Assembly (NCBI GenBank): GCA_003149065.1
Contig: QGFZ01000001.1
Location: 1,426,001 to 1,490,000 of the forward strand
Length of the DNA stretch: 64,000 nucleotides
Source of the DNA: Ruminococcaceae bacterium R-25
Lineage (GTDB): Bacteria; Bacillota; Clostridia; Saccharofermentanales; Saccharofermentanaceae
Direction: 5' to 3'
Shown: positions 34,860 to 42,906 of the stretch, piece after piece
Layout of the letters: each line of letters starts with the position of its first letter
Numbering within the stretch: position 1 is the stretch's first letter
Program-made: the position numbers and the translations under genes
The notes under the pieces: generated by a model
What the model was told of the DNA's origin: nothing
Database searches by the model: none
The model's input: the letters and a program-made list of their open reading frames with translations, nothing else

Positions 34860-36203
34860 TCATTTGCAAATGCTTACAGCTTCCTTTATCGTTTCTGCCA
34901 TATAATCGATCATCTCATCTGTCATTCCGGGATATACTCCTACCCAGAACGAATTCTCCATGATGTAATCCGTGTTCTTAAGTTCACCGACAATTCGGTA
35001 ACCCTTCTTCTCAGCACGCATCTGATCAAAGCAGGGGTGCTTTGTAAGGTTTCCTGCAAAGAGCATTCTTGTCTGAACACCCTTAGATTCAATGAACGGA
35101 ACAATATTCTTACGGTCGATGCCTTCCTTGCATGTAATGAGGAAACCGAACCAGCTCGGATCTGAGTTCTCACATGCTTCAGGAAGAATGATTCCTTCCG
35201 TTCCCTTGAGACCTTCATATAATCTCTTGAAGTTCTGCTTTCTTCTCTCGACAAATGAAGGGAACTTCTTTATTTGGGCACACCCTATAGCAGCCTGCAT
35301 ATCAGTTGCTTTGAGGTTATATCCGAAATGAGAATAGACATATTTGTGATCGTAGCCTACAGGAAGCTCGCCAAACTGTCCGTCAAAACGGTGTCCGCAG
35401 AGATTATCTCTTCCTGAAGGACATGAACAGTCTCTTCCCCAGTCTCTGAAGGATCTAACAATCTTGTTGAGCAACGGATTGTCGGTATATACCGCACCTC
35501 CTTCACCCATCGTCATGTGATGCGGAGGATAGAACGAAGACGTTCCAATATCACCAACAGTACCGGTCAGATACTTCTTGCCGTCAAGAACATATTCGCT
35601 TCCTAATGCATCACAGTTGTCTTCGACAAGCCAGAGATTATGCTTATCACAGAAAGCCTTAACTGCTTTCAGATCAAAAGGATTGCCCAACGTATGAGCG
35701 ATCATTATTGCCTTTGTCTTATCGGAAAGTGCATCGTCGAGCTTAGTGACATCTATGTTGTACTGAGGGATAGTAACATCTACAAATACCGGAACTGCAC
35801 CATACTGGATGACAGGAGCAACAGTCGTAGGGAAACCTGCTGCGACCGTGATAATCTCATCACCGGGAAGAATCTGTCTCTCCTTAAGCAAGGGTGATGT
35901 CAATGCCATGAAAGCATTGAGATTTGCAGAAGAGCCGGAATTAACAAGACTTACAAAACGCACGCCGAGATACTTTGCAAATTCCTTCTCAAACTGTTCG
36001 GTATACCTGCCGCTCGTAAGCCAGAACTCCAATGCAGAATCGACAAGATTCGTCATCTCCTCGCTGTCGTAAACGCGTGATGCATAGTTAATGCGGTCAC
36101 CGGGAGTGAATTCTTTTTTCGGTTCCTTGAAGTCATGATAGTACTGCTCTACAAGGCCCAATATCTCTTCTCTTGCTTCTGCTTCATTATTCCAGTTGCT
36201 CAT
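34860..36203 (-). CDS. rfbH: CDP-4-keto-6-deoxyglucose 3-dehydrase (E1)
   Basis: A 447-residue member of the DegT/aminotransferase fold in which the usual PLP-binding Lys is replaced by His: His228 in SFYPPHHMTMGEGG, the hallmark of RfbH/E1. Fe-S ligand candidates are Cys197 (EDNCDALGS) and Cys259, Cys261 and Cys269 (RDCSC, then DNLCG). With PMP and a [2Fe-2S] cluster it removes the 3-hydroxyl from CDP-4-keto-6-deoxyglucose, together with reductase E3. No E3 (RfbI-type ferredoxin reductase) gene is in the window. The ATG at 36203 follows GGAAGG. It lies between rfbF and the aldolase gene. Confidence 0.94.
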   Translation of the reverse strand: MSNWNNEAEAREEILGLVEQYYHDFKEPKKEFTPGDRINYASRVYDSEEMTNLVDSALEFWLTSGRYTEQFEKEFAKYLGVRFVSLVNSGSSANLNAFMALTSPLLKERQILPGDEIITVAAGFPTTVAPVIQYGAVPVFVDVTIPQYNIDVTKLDDALSDKTKAIMIAHTLGNPFDLKAVKAFCDKHNLWLVEDNCDALGSEYVLDGKKYLTGTVGDIGTSSFYPPHHMTMGEGGAVYTDNPLLNKIVRSFRDWGRDCSCPSGRDNLCGHRFDGQFGELPVGYDHKYVYSHFGYNLKATDMQAAIGCAQIKKFPSFVERRKQNFKRLYEGLKGTEGIILPEACENSDPSWFGFLITCKEGIDRKNIVPFIESKGVQTRMLFAGNLTKHPCFDQMRAEKKGYRIVGELKNTDYIMENSFWVGVYPGMTDEMIDYMAETIKEAVSICK

Positions 36204-36235
36204 TTTAATACCTTCCAAATATATTCTCTATGTAT

Positions 36236-37018
36236 TTAGTCATCCCAACATTTCCACTGGGCTTTATTGGTATCCCAAAGTTTCTCGAGAATATCCTTCT
36301 CTCTTGCATTATCCATGCACTGCCAGAAACCTCTGTGTGTATAGGACATCAGCTCTCCCTGAGATGCAAGCGCTTCCAGAGGCTCTTTCTCGAATACTGT
36401 GTCATCACCTTCAATGTAATTGAAGATCTCCGGCTGGAGCACCATATATCCGGCATTGATCATGGCACCGTCGGATAAGCTCTTCTCACGGAAGGAACGT
36501 ACGGAATTGTTCTCCGCAATATCGAGGATGCCTTTTTGCTGCTCAATGACAACGGATGTAAGAGTAGCGATCTTTCCATGTGACTTATGGAATTCAACGA
36601 GTTTGTTGATGTCAACGTCGCAGACACCGTCACCGTATGTCAGCATGAACGGCTCATCTCCAATATATTTTTCGATCCTCTTAACACGGCCGCCAGTCAT
36701 CGTGCTGTAACCGGTATCACAGACGGTAACTTTCCACGGTTCGATCGACGTCTCATGAACGATCATATTATTGTTGCCTTCGGAATAATCGAAAGTAACG
36801 TCGCTGCAGCGCAGGAAGTAGTCTGCAAACCACTGCTTGATCATGTGCTGCTTGTAACCGGCACAGATAACGAATTCGTTGAATCCGTAATGTGAGTATT
36901 CCTTCATGATGTGCCATATGATAGGCTTTCCGCCGATCTCGATCATCGGCTTGGGACGGAACTGGCTTTCTTCGGTTATACGTGTTCCATAACCACCTGC
37001 AAGGATTACAACTTTCAT
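36236..37018 (-). CDS. rfbF: Glucose-1-phosphate cytidylyltransferase
   Basis: A 260-residue nucleotidyltransferase. The signature LAGGYGTRITEES with RPKPMIEIGGKPIIWHIMK at the N terminus, TYGDGVCDVDI in the middle, and FWQCMDNAREKDILEKLW at the end are nearly those of RfbF. It makes CDP-glucose from CTP and glucose-1-phosphate, the entry step of the CDP-sugar pathway run by rfbG and rfbH. It lies six bases after the membrane-protein gene and 33 bases before rfbH. Confidence 0.96.
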   Translation of the reverse strand: MKVVILAGGYGTRITEESQFRPKPMIEIGGKPIIWHIMKEYSHYGFNEFVICAGYKQHMIKQWFADYFLRCSDVTFDYSEGNNNMIVHETSIEPWKVTVCDTGYSTMTGGRVKRIEKYIGDEPFMLTYGDGVCDVDINKLVEFHKSHGKIATLTSVVIEQQKGILDIAENNSVRSFREKSLSDGAMINAGYMVLQPEIFNYIEGDDTVFEKEPLEALASQGELMSYTHRGFWQCMDNAREKDILEKLWDTNKAQWKCWDD

Positions 37019-37023
37019 AATAC

Positions 37024-38655
37024 TTATTTCACCCCGATTCTTGAAAAATATTTAAAGAACAAATTAGTGTCATAATCAAAAGCTACAAAAGCATCCGGAT
37101 TCCATTCTCTGCCAAACGGATCTTCAGTTCTGTTAAGTGTAACTATATAATCTGTGCGAACATCGTCTATGCCTCTGTTTTTAACCTGTATGCTGCCTCT
37201 TGCTAATTCCACGCAAGGAGTTACTGCCCCGATGATCAAACAAAAAACCAGAACCGCATAGAAAACATTCAGCCTTGAAGAATTTCCAAAAAGCTTACTT
37301 TTCTCTTTTTCACTTTTTGAGTCAGCCGGACGAATGAGCTTCTCATCAAATAAATACTTGTAGACCATGATAAACATCATAAAAAGAGGAGGAATAGAAG
37401 CTCTCATCGTTAAATCTGAATTTATTCCTAAATTAAAAAGAGGATAAATACAAAGTTGAACAACCGTAACGTAAAACAAGACATTCTTTTTGTTCGCTAG
37501 AGCAATCAGCATAGCATATATGCCAAATTCTATCAGCAAAAAGAATATGTACCAGACGAAGTCCGATATTCCCCATATAGAAGCGAGGAAAAAAACAGAA
37601 TCGGTATCAGCGCCTGTGTTGTCTGCCATATAATTATTCGCCAGCAAAAATGCGCTAATAAACGGAAAGATCAAAAAAGCAGCGGAAATATTCGATATTG
37701 AAATAACTTCTTTGATAAACGTTTTGCCTTTCTTCTCTTTTACCATCGATATACAACGCGTAACTCCAACAGCCATACAAAGAATGAAGAAACCAATAAA
37801 CGGGAAGGGACCGTTAAATAAACATGCCATTCCAATAAATACCAGATTAGACACAGTTTTCTCATGTAATAACAAGGTCGTGCAAATCCATGGAACTAAA
37901 GTCTGATTAAAAACCCAGCACATACAGGTTGTTAATGAGGAATACTGAAAAGTTCCGGCCCACCACTCTATATGAAGGCCTTCATTTATTTTAAGACCTG
38001 AACCGATAATATCCATTCCGGAAAACAGGATCAGGCCAAAAACCAACATAAACACGTGCTTGGCATCGGTCTTCTGCAAATAAACGAGGAGCAATAAAAA
38101 GAGAATGGTAAAACCAATAGTAAAATACAGCAAAAGTGACATATTTCCGACAAAGAAAGCGACTTTATAGTCTCCCCCGATTAAATAAACAATTTTCCCG
38201 GGAATAGCTGCCGGCAACCACATTCCGATATAATAGCAAAGCGCACCCTGACATTTGTCATAAAAAACCGGCCAATCTCTCATAATAAGATCCCTGAATA
38301 TGGCATTTCTCCAGGTATAGTCAAGGCTCTGTCCCCAAAGTCTCCCTATTCCACAAAAAATACAATAAGCACAAGAGATCAAAGCTATTGCCGGTATTAC
38401 CCACTTTGACAAAGATATCGTTTTTTCATTGATTGGGGCTTTTGTGTCCGTATTGTACTTTGTTTTAGAAAACAGCTTTTTCAAGAGGTTTTTGTCCTCA
38501 GCAGCCACTAAACAAACAAACAAAGCTATACAAGACAGGATTATCCAGTACCATTTTAGCCAACCGATGAAAAAACAAAGCAACGGCAAAGATATATAAA
38601 TAAGGGCAAAACGTCGTATTGTCGAATAAGATATCTGGATCTTTCCTGTATTCAT
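37024..38655 (-). CDS. Polytopic membrane protein, possible GT-C glycosyltransferase or polymerase
   Basis: A 543-residue protein with about 11-13 hydrophobic helices. After the second helix there is an outer loop rich in acidic and aromatic residues (LDYTWRNAIFRDLIMRDW, then PVFYDKCQGALCYYIGMW), as expected near the active site of a GT-C enzyme. Another distinctive segment is HIEWWAGTFQYSSLT with VFNQTLVPW. The C-terminal 60 residues are outside the membrane. I do not recognise a named family. As first gene of the operon, next to CDP-sugar genes and with a GtrB-like GT2 and a flippase downstream, it is likely either the repeat-unit polymerase (Wzy-type) or the GT-C that uses the polyprenyl-linked sugar. 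GGAAGG and AAGG lie before the ATG. Confidence 0.7.
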   Translation of the reverse strand: MNTGKIQISYSTIRRFALIYISLPLLCFFIGWLKWYWIILSCIALFVCLVAAEDKNLLKKLFSKTKYNTDTKAPINEKTISLSKWVIPAIALISCAYCIFCGIGRLWGQSLDYTWRNAIFRDLIMRDWPVFYDKCQGALCYYIGMWLPAAIPGKIVYLIGGDYKVAFFVGNMSLLLYFTIGFTILFLLLLVYLQKTDAKHVFMLVFGLILFSGMDIIGSGLKINEGLHIEWWAGTFQYSSLTTCMCWVFNQTLVPWICTTLLLHEKTVSNLVFIGMACLFNGPFPFIGFFILCMAVGVTRCISMVKEKKGKTFIKEVISISNISAAFLIFPFISAFLLANNYMADNTGADTDSVFFLASIWGISDFVWYIFFLLIEFGIYAMLIALANKKNVLFYVTVVQLCIYPLFNLGINSDLTMRASIPPLFMMFIMVYKYLFDEKLIRPADSKSEKEKSKLFGNSSRLNVFYAVLVFCLIIGAVTPCVELARGSIQVKNRGIDDVRTDYIVTLNRTEDPFGREWNPDAFVAFDYDTNLFFKYFSRIGVK

Positions 38656-38742
38656 CCTTGATTATTCCTTCCATTAGTACGACCGGTCTTGCAAAAGGCT
38701 ATTTTTTCACAAATAGGCATAGTACTAAAGCATATTTTATAT

Positions 38743-38751
38743 ATTATAGCA
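38743..38751 (-). promoter_or_regulatory. Extended -10 promoter of the polysaccharide operon
   Basis: On the minus strand TGCTATAAT forms an extended -10, about 90 bases before the first operon gene. No consensus -35 is seen at 17 bases, which extended -10 promoters can tolerate. The whole AT-rich stretch 38700-38780 contains a second TATAAT-like site. Confidence 0.5.
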
Positions 38752-38761
38752 TTTTTATATT

Positions 38762-38803
38762 ATAAAAGAAAAAGAAATCAAAAGATGCCGTCAATGACGG
38801 ATC
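38762..38803 (-). terminator. Terminator after the metallophosphoesterase gene
   Basis: A short hairpin with CCGTC/GACGG arms and a three-base loop overlaps the stop codon region (38784-38803) and is followed on the minus strand by a T-rich run (CTTTTGATTTCTTTTTC). It separates the phosphoesterase from the polysaccharide operon. Confidence 0.55.
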
Positions 38804-39938
38804 AGACGGGAACCACGTCAATAATGCAGTACTCGCAGATGGTTCCGCTCTTAAACTCGATTGCCCAGTTGGCCATGCCTGAAGTTACGATAAAGACAGT
38901 ATTTTCGCGCTTTTCGTACCCGTATGTCGCATCGTTTATATCGAAATATTCAGCGATCTGGGCGATCGGGAACATGTGACCACCGTGAGTATGTCCAGCA
39001 AGGACCAGATCACATTTCGCCATAGTCTCCGCCTGATAGTCATTGGGCTGGTGATCCAGAACAATCGTGTAATAAGACGGATCAGCAGATGCCATGAGCG
39101 TCGTTATGGGGCACCGTTCCATGCTCTTATCTTTACGGCCGATGATATAGAAATTGTCGCCTGCAAGAAGTGCCTGGTCCTGCAAAACTGTTACACCGCT
39201 TTTCGTAAGTTCTGAAACCAGGTCATCGTATGTAAAGTCCCTGAAAAGGCCGTAATATCCGGCATCGTGGTTTCCGGGAACATAAAAGATTCCGTAAGTG
39301 GTCTTCACCTGGCTTAAAGCTTCGCAGCAGCGGAGCATATCCTTTTTCCTGGTCTCATCATCGACAAAATCCCCGGCGATCACGAGCATATCCGGGTTCT
39401 GTTCTTCAATCTGTTTTAATATCTCGGCAAAGCCGTCCCCGTTAAAATTTGACCCTATATGAGTGTCTGCGATGAGGGCGATCCTGACAGGCGGAACATC
39501 CTTGTCGGTTGTTATCTGATACTTAGTCTCGAAAACGTTATGAGCAAGATAGTAAGAGATGCACATATAAACGAGAGCAAGCGTGAAAGCTATAGCGCCC
39601 GTAACCCAATAAAGCTTACTTTCCTTCTTTTTGGCAGGCCCGTTTTTCTTCTTAGGTATAAGCTTTATTACCACAAAAGCGATTCCATAGATGATAGCCC
39701 AGAACAGGAACCAATGGATGAACGGAACGATCCAGAAAAAGGGGCGGATCACACAGAGCAGAGCCAGTATAAGAACCGGTATGGCTGCTTTAAAAAATAC
39801 TGCCCTCTGTTCCTTCTTTTCGAGAGATTTAAAGTCCTTACCCTTCAAAAGAAGATCTCTTATGTGGGTGTAAAGGAGCCTCATGCCCAGAACCAAAACG
39901 CAGAAAATGCCGGCAAAAAGAAACGGTATCAGATACAT
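38802..39938 (-). CDS. Membrane-anchored metallophosphoesterase
   Basis: A 378-residue protein. The first 130 residues hold several membrane helices (IPFLFAGIFCVLVLG, then IPVLILALLCVI and others). The calcineurin-like catalytic domain follows: ADTHIGSN, VIAGDFVDDE, VPGNHDAGYYG, LDHQPND and LAGHTHGGHMFP, covering all metal-binding motifs. This matches the YkuE-like group of membrane phosphoesterases, some of which act on lipid pyrophosphates such as UDP-diacylglucosamine. The substrate here is unknown. It has its own terminator and does not appear to belong to either neighbouring operon. Confidence 0.9.
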   Translation of the reverse strand: MYLIPFLFAGIFCVLVLGMRLLYTHIRDLLLKGKDFKSLEKKEQRAVFFKAAIPVLILALLCVIRPFFWIVPFIHWFLFWAIIYGIAFVVIKLIPKKKNGPAKKKESKLYWVTGAIAFTLALVYMCISYYLAHNVFETKYQITTDKDVPPVRIALIADTHIGSNFNGDGFAEILKQIEEQNPDMLVIAGDFVDDETRKKDMLRCCEALSQVKTTYGIFYVPGNHDAGYYGLFRDFTYDDLVSELTKSGVTVLQDQALLAGDNFYIIGRKDKSMERCPITTLMASADPSYYTIVLDHQPNDYQAETMAKCDLVLAGHTHGGHMFPIAQIAEYFDINDATYGYEKRENTVFIVTSGMANWAIEFKSGTICEYCIIDVVPV

Positions 39939-40050
39939 ACTTCACCGTCCTGAAGCAAATATGCAACTCTATTCTTCATCTAAGGGACCTTCTCTCAAAA
40001 AACTCAAAGCCAATTATACACCGAGTATTTATTCTTCCAAAACCGTCATT

Positions 40051-40074
40051 AAAAACGGCCGGTTTTACCCGGCC
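40051..40074 (-). terminator. Rho-independent terminator of the methyltransferase/XRE operon
   Basis: Arms GGCCGG and CCGGCC with a six-base loop (40057-40074), followed on the minus strand by GTTTTT. It ends the two-gene operon 40104-41453. Confidence 0.85.
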
Positions 40075-40103
40075 ATCCTAAGTTTCAGCTAATCCTATGC
40101 ATG

Positions 40104-40736
40104 TTATTTTTCAAACAAAATAAATCTGCCGCGTTCAAGGCTTTCAAAGGTAACTCCCCCTTTTTGTTGATAATAAGGGCTGTACACTTTCTCAAAATGA
40201 ATCCCCTGCAGATCCTTATCTATATATTTGAAGCCGTATTCACTGATCTCATCTATCAGCTTTTTATATGTATACTTACACTTCTGTTTATTCTTATCCC
40301 TGAAGTTCGACAGGTGGAACGGCAGCACCGCGAGGATGCCGCCTTCCTTCAATGTTCTTTTCGCTTCTTCAACCATCACGAAACGGTGAAGCCCATCATA
40401 TGGCTTACCTTCGCCATGAAACATATCTGCATAAAGCACCAGATCGAAAGTATTGCCGTCAAATTCATGGCGGCAGTCTTCTCTGCCCATGACTGTGTTA
40501 ATGCATTTTATATTCTCATTCTTTGCCTTCTCATTGATGTAATCCAGGCACTGCTTGTTAATATCTGCAGCGTAGATCGTGCATTTCTGTTCAAATGCAT
40601 ATGCCGCTGCAAAAGAATAAGTTCCGGCACCGCACCCGTAATCAAGAATGACCGGATCAGGCACATCAAGGATTGACGAAAAGAGCTCTGCACCCTCAGT
40701 TTTCTGCCAGTTATCTACATCTTCGAAAATGCTCAT
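40104..40736 (-). CDS. SAM-dependent methyltransferase
   Basis: A 210-residue class I methyltransferase. Motif I is VILDYGCGAGTYSFAAAYAF near residue 30, motif II is CTIYAADINKQCLDYI, and the post-motif FDLVLYADMFHGEGK follows. No family-specific domain tells the substrate. GGAG precedes the ATG. It sits 12 bases after the XRE/GyrI-like regulator gene and before a strong terminator, so these two genes form an operon. Confidence 0.88.
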   Translation of the reverse strand: MSIFEDVDNWQKTEGAELFSSILDVPDPVILDYGCGAGTYSFAAAYAFEQKCTIYAADINKQCLDYINEKAKNENIKCINTVMGREDCRHEFDGNTFDLVLYADMFHGEGKPYDGLHRFVMVEEAKRTLKEGGILAVLPFHLSNFRDKNKQKCKYTYKKLIDEISEYGFKYIDKDLQGIHFEKVYSPYYQQKGGVTFESLERGRFILFEK

Positions 40737-40748
40737 ATAAAACTCCGA

Positions 40749-41453
40749 TCAATCCTCTATGCAAATATAGATATCCATATACCAGACACCGTCTTTTTCA
40801 TATTCATGCTCAAAACAACCGATAACATCATCAGTACGTCTCATGCCGATATTGTTATCCTGCAGATAGTCCATGATGATCTTATATCCAGCAGGTATCC
40901 TCTCGAAAGGCTGGATCTGCGGATCTTTAACGGTTATCACGGCATATCGGGCCTCACTGTTCTGACAATACTCCACGCCGGAACAATTCGTCTGGAACCC
41001 TTCCGGAAGAACGTAAGCTGCCATATATCCGTGAAGTCCGAATCTCATCTGCTGTTCCTGGGAAACACAAGGGAAATCCCACCCCAAGAGCTTTGCGTCA
41101 GGATCGGCTGCCAGTAGGCCGCTCTTCTTTCCCCATTCCTTCATGTAGTTCAGCACATCAGCTTCCGGATTCGGTGACACCATCACATAACGGGCCATCC
41201 TGAAAGCAGGCACTTTTCGGATCGTTACCTCAGAATAGATCTCATCCTTTAAAGTAATATCTCCTCTGACAAGCGTATCCAGATTGCACGAAAACAGCGT
41301 ACACATATCAACAAGCTTAGTAAGCTCCGGCGTTACCTCATTAGATTCCCATCTGGATACAGTCTGTCTGCTGACATTCATCTTCTCTGCAAACTGTTCC
41401 TGATTCAGCCTGTTTATCTTACGCAAATATTGAATATTACTGCCTAAACTCAT
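40749..41453 (-). CDS. XRE-type HTH regulator with GyrI-like effector domain
   Basis: A 234-residue protein. Residues 1-65 are an XRE HTH (IQYLRKINRLNQEQFAEKM, then VSRQTVSRWESNEVTPE). Residues about 75-234 look like a GyrI-like/effector-binding domain (VTIRKVPAFRMARYVMVSPN, a YVLPEGF segment, IPAGYKIIMDYL). Such domains bind small molecules, often cationic drugs. A perfect palindrome 43-55 bases upstream of the start is a candidate autoregulatory site. TAGGAG stands before the ATG. It probably controls the coupled methyltransferase gene. Confidence 0.87.
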   Translation of the reverse strand: MSLGSNIQYLRKINRLNQEQFAEKMNVSRQTVSRWESNEVTPELTKLVDMCTLFSCNLDTLVRGDITLKDEIYSEVTIRKVPAFRMARYVMVSPNPEADVLNYMKEWGKKSGLLAADPDAKLLGWDFPCVSQEQQMRFGLHGYMAAYVLPEGFQTNCSGVEYCQNSEARYAVITVKDPQIQPFERIPAGYKIIMDYLQDNNIGMRRTDDVIGCFEHEYEKDGVWYMDIYICIED

Positions 41454-41498
41454 ATTTGATCTCCTATCTCTTAGAATATTTCCGGCCGAATCGCTGAA

Positions 41499-41511
41499 AG
41501 GATACTATCCT
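41499..41511. promoter_or_regulatory. Palindrome upstream of the XRE/GyrI-like regulator
   Basis: AGGATA-C-TATCCT is a perfect 13-base inverted repeat, 46 bases before the regulator start. It is a plausible autoregulatory operator. Confidence 0.5.
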
Positions 41512-41660
41512 GTTCAACAGCTCGATTATGACACACGGCAATTTACAAGTACACCACTTGCCATGTGCTTTTCGATGAGATTATGACGCACAGGCTTTAC
41601 ATTGCTATTATAAAACTTGAGGCCACAAATCTAGACCTCCAGAATCTCTATCAGGTTTTC

Positions 41661-41695
41661 AAATAAAAAACGACCGGACATATATCCGATCGTTT
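41661..41695 (-). terminator. Rho-independent terminator of brnTA
   Basis: Arms AAACGACCGGA and TCCGATCGTTT pair with one G-U, with a six-base loop (41668-41695). On the minus strand the hairpin is followed by TTTTTTATTT. It lies about 70 bases after the antitoxin stop. Confidence 0.85.
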
Positions 41696-41764
41696 ATTCT
41701 AAATTTAATAAAAAATAGTTGGAAATATGCCTTGCGTTAAGACACCACAAAACCACAAAAAGAT

Positions 41765-41989
41765 TTATGCCGGTTTTTGCCATTTTATGTCTGGCTTTAT
41801 TCCCTTTTTCACACAATCATCGAGATACAGGTCTATCAGATTCTGGTAAGGAATACCTGTCTCCTCAGCAAGCTTCTTAAAGTAATCTACAGTTGTTGAT
41901 TTAAGATTAATAGTTACCTGACGCTTTAGCTTTTCTGCATATGGATTCTTTCTGGGATTGAGTTTGGAAATATCATAATTATCTCTCAT
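41765..41989 (-). CDS. brnA: BrnA-family antitoxin
   Basis: A 74-residue protein of the BrnA/CopG type. LKRQVTINLKSTTVDYFKKLAEETGIPYQNLIDLYL holds the ribbon-helix-helix that binds the operator and forms the dimer, and the tail (GIKPDIKW) should wrap the toxin. It neutralises BrnT and represses the operon. The gene follows brnT with a four-base overlap (ATGA), the usual toxin-first order of this system. Confidence 0.9.
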   Translation of the reverse strand: MRDNYDISKLNPRKNPYAEKLKRQVTINLKSTTVDYFKKLAEETGIPYQNLIDLYLDDCVKKGIKPDIKWQKPA

Positions 41990-42276
41990 AATTCTCCACC
42001 GCCTTGAACATAGTAATCAGCCTCAGATTTTGTTGCCTTTCGCGCTGAAATGATTCTAATCACTTCTCCCTTGCTTCTATAACAATGACTTACTGTCAGC
42101 ACTTGAGTTCTTATACTCATTCCAATAATGAGAAACCTTTCTTCATCTTTAGAATGATCCGGATCGTCAAACAAGATAGCATTTTCATCGTAAAAAACAG
42201 AACTTGCTTCAGCAAACCCAATTCCGTGCTTTTTAATATTTACTTTGTTTTTGTTTTCATCCCATTCAAATAACAT
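41986..42276 (-). CDS. brnT: BrnT-family ribonuclease toxin
   Basis: A 96-residue BrnT toxin, a RelE-like RNase that stops translation. The signatures FEWDENKNKVNIKKHGIGFAEA near the start and ERFLIIGMSIRTQVLTVSH with IRIISARKATKSE at the end match the family, including the catalytic His/Arg/Glu region. The full length looks intact. It forms a complete operon with brnA, its own promoter with direct repeats, and a terminator. Confidence 0.94.
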   Translation of the reverse strand: MLFEWDENKNKVNIKKHGIGFAEASSVFYDENAILFDDPDHSKDEERFLIIGMSIRTQVLTVSHCYRSKGEVIRIISARKATKSEADYYVQGGGEL

Positions 42277-42296
42277 TATACGAGATTTTCCACATC

Positions 42297-42328
42297 ATAA
42301 TTATATTGTAATTATATTCCATTATCAA
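42297..42328 (-). promoter_or_regulatory. brnTA promoter with direct repeats
   Basis: On the minus strand TTGATA (42323-42328), a 17-base spacer, and TATAAT (42300-42305). Two 10-base direct repeats of TAATTATATT (42298-42307 and 42309-42318) cover the -10 and spacer, a likely BrnA binding site. Confidence 0.75.
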
Positions 42329-42375
42329 GACGTAACTTAACCGAAATATTGTCTTTACAATCGATACAACATAAT

Positions 42376-42795
42376 TTAGTTATCTTCAGTATCAGTTGCT
42401 TGTTCGCTTACTTTGATATCGTCATCATCTAAAAACCGCTGTTCGAGAATTGGCCTGTCGTCATATCTAGCGATAATTCTCTCAAACTCTAAATGTCTGA
42501 CATCAATGTCAACATCCATTTCTGATACAATCTTAGGGTCACCTATCAATTGAAATCCCCGCTTTTCCAAGAATTTCTTTATATGGAAATACCATATCTC
42601 AGGCTCGCCCATTTTCCCTCCAAGAGATACCAGCTTATTATCCTTATCAAAGAACCAAGGATTACGTCCGACATTATCAGCTCTATATTCAGGCGGGCAA
42701 AAATATTCGCTGAACAACAAATAATCCTTCATGAGCTCTTTTGTCGGCTCTGGTGAAACTGTGAGTTTTTCTAATGCGATCCATAAAACTCCCAT
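42376..42795 (-). CDS. Unrecognised 139-residue protein divergent from an XRE regulator
   Basis: I do not recognise this family. The protein is soluble and acidic, with a Trp-rich middle (NPWFFDKDN and EPEIWYFHIKKFLEKRGF) and a very acidic end (LDDDDIKVSEQATDTEDN). The ATG at 42795 is chosen because AAAGGAAGTG lies before it; an in-frame ATG at 42879 would cross both operator palindromes and has no ribosome site. It is divergent from the XRE regulator at 42907 across two identical-type operators, so that protein probably controls it. The lower GC and position beside BrnTA suggest an accessory gene. Confidence 0.7.
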   Translation of the reverse strand: MGVLWIALEKLTVSPEPTKELMKDYLLFSEYFCPPEYRADNVGRNPWFFDKDNKLVSLGGKMGEPEIWYFHIKKFLEKRGFQLIGDPKIVSEMDVDIDVRHLEFERIIARYDDRPILEQRFLDDDDIKVSEQATDTEDN

Positions 42796-42819
42796 AAAAA
42801 CACTTCCTTTCTTTTTGTT

Positions 42820-42860
42820 ATACCAATGGTATATCGAAGTATACTGTATACCATTGGTAT
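42820..42860. promoter_or_regulatory. Twin palindromic operators between the XRE gene and its divergent partner
   Basis: Two perfect 13-base palindromes, ATACCA-A-TGGTAT (42820-42832) and ATACCA-T-TGGTAT (42848-42860), with centres 28 bases apart, i.e. nearly on the same face of the helix. They sit in the divergent promoter region and are very probably bound by the adjacent XRE protein. Confidence 0.85.
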
Positions 42861-42906
42861 TTTCAATGATATAATCCAAATTAATTCACAAGATCGGAGC
42901 ATTTTT

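Larger units (their letters stand above)
41454..41764. other. Intergenic stretch between the XRE/GyrI gene and the BrnTA operon
   Basis: This 311-base gap holds the candidate operator at 41499-41511 and the BrnTA terminator at 41661-41695. In 41512-41660 and 41696-41764 I see no convincing gene, RNA or repeat. Confidence 0.7.

Noticed and set aside
42796-42879. N-terminal extension of the 139-residue unknown protein
   Set aside because: It would run through both operator palindromes and lacks a ribosome site, whereas the ATG at 42795 has AAAGGAAG before it.
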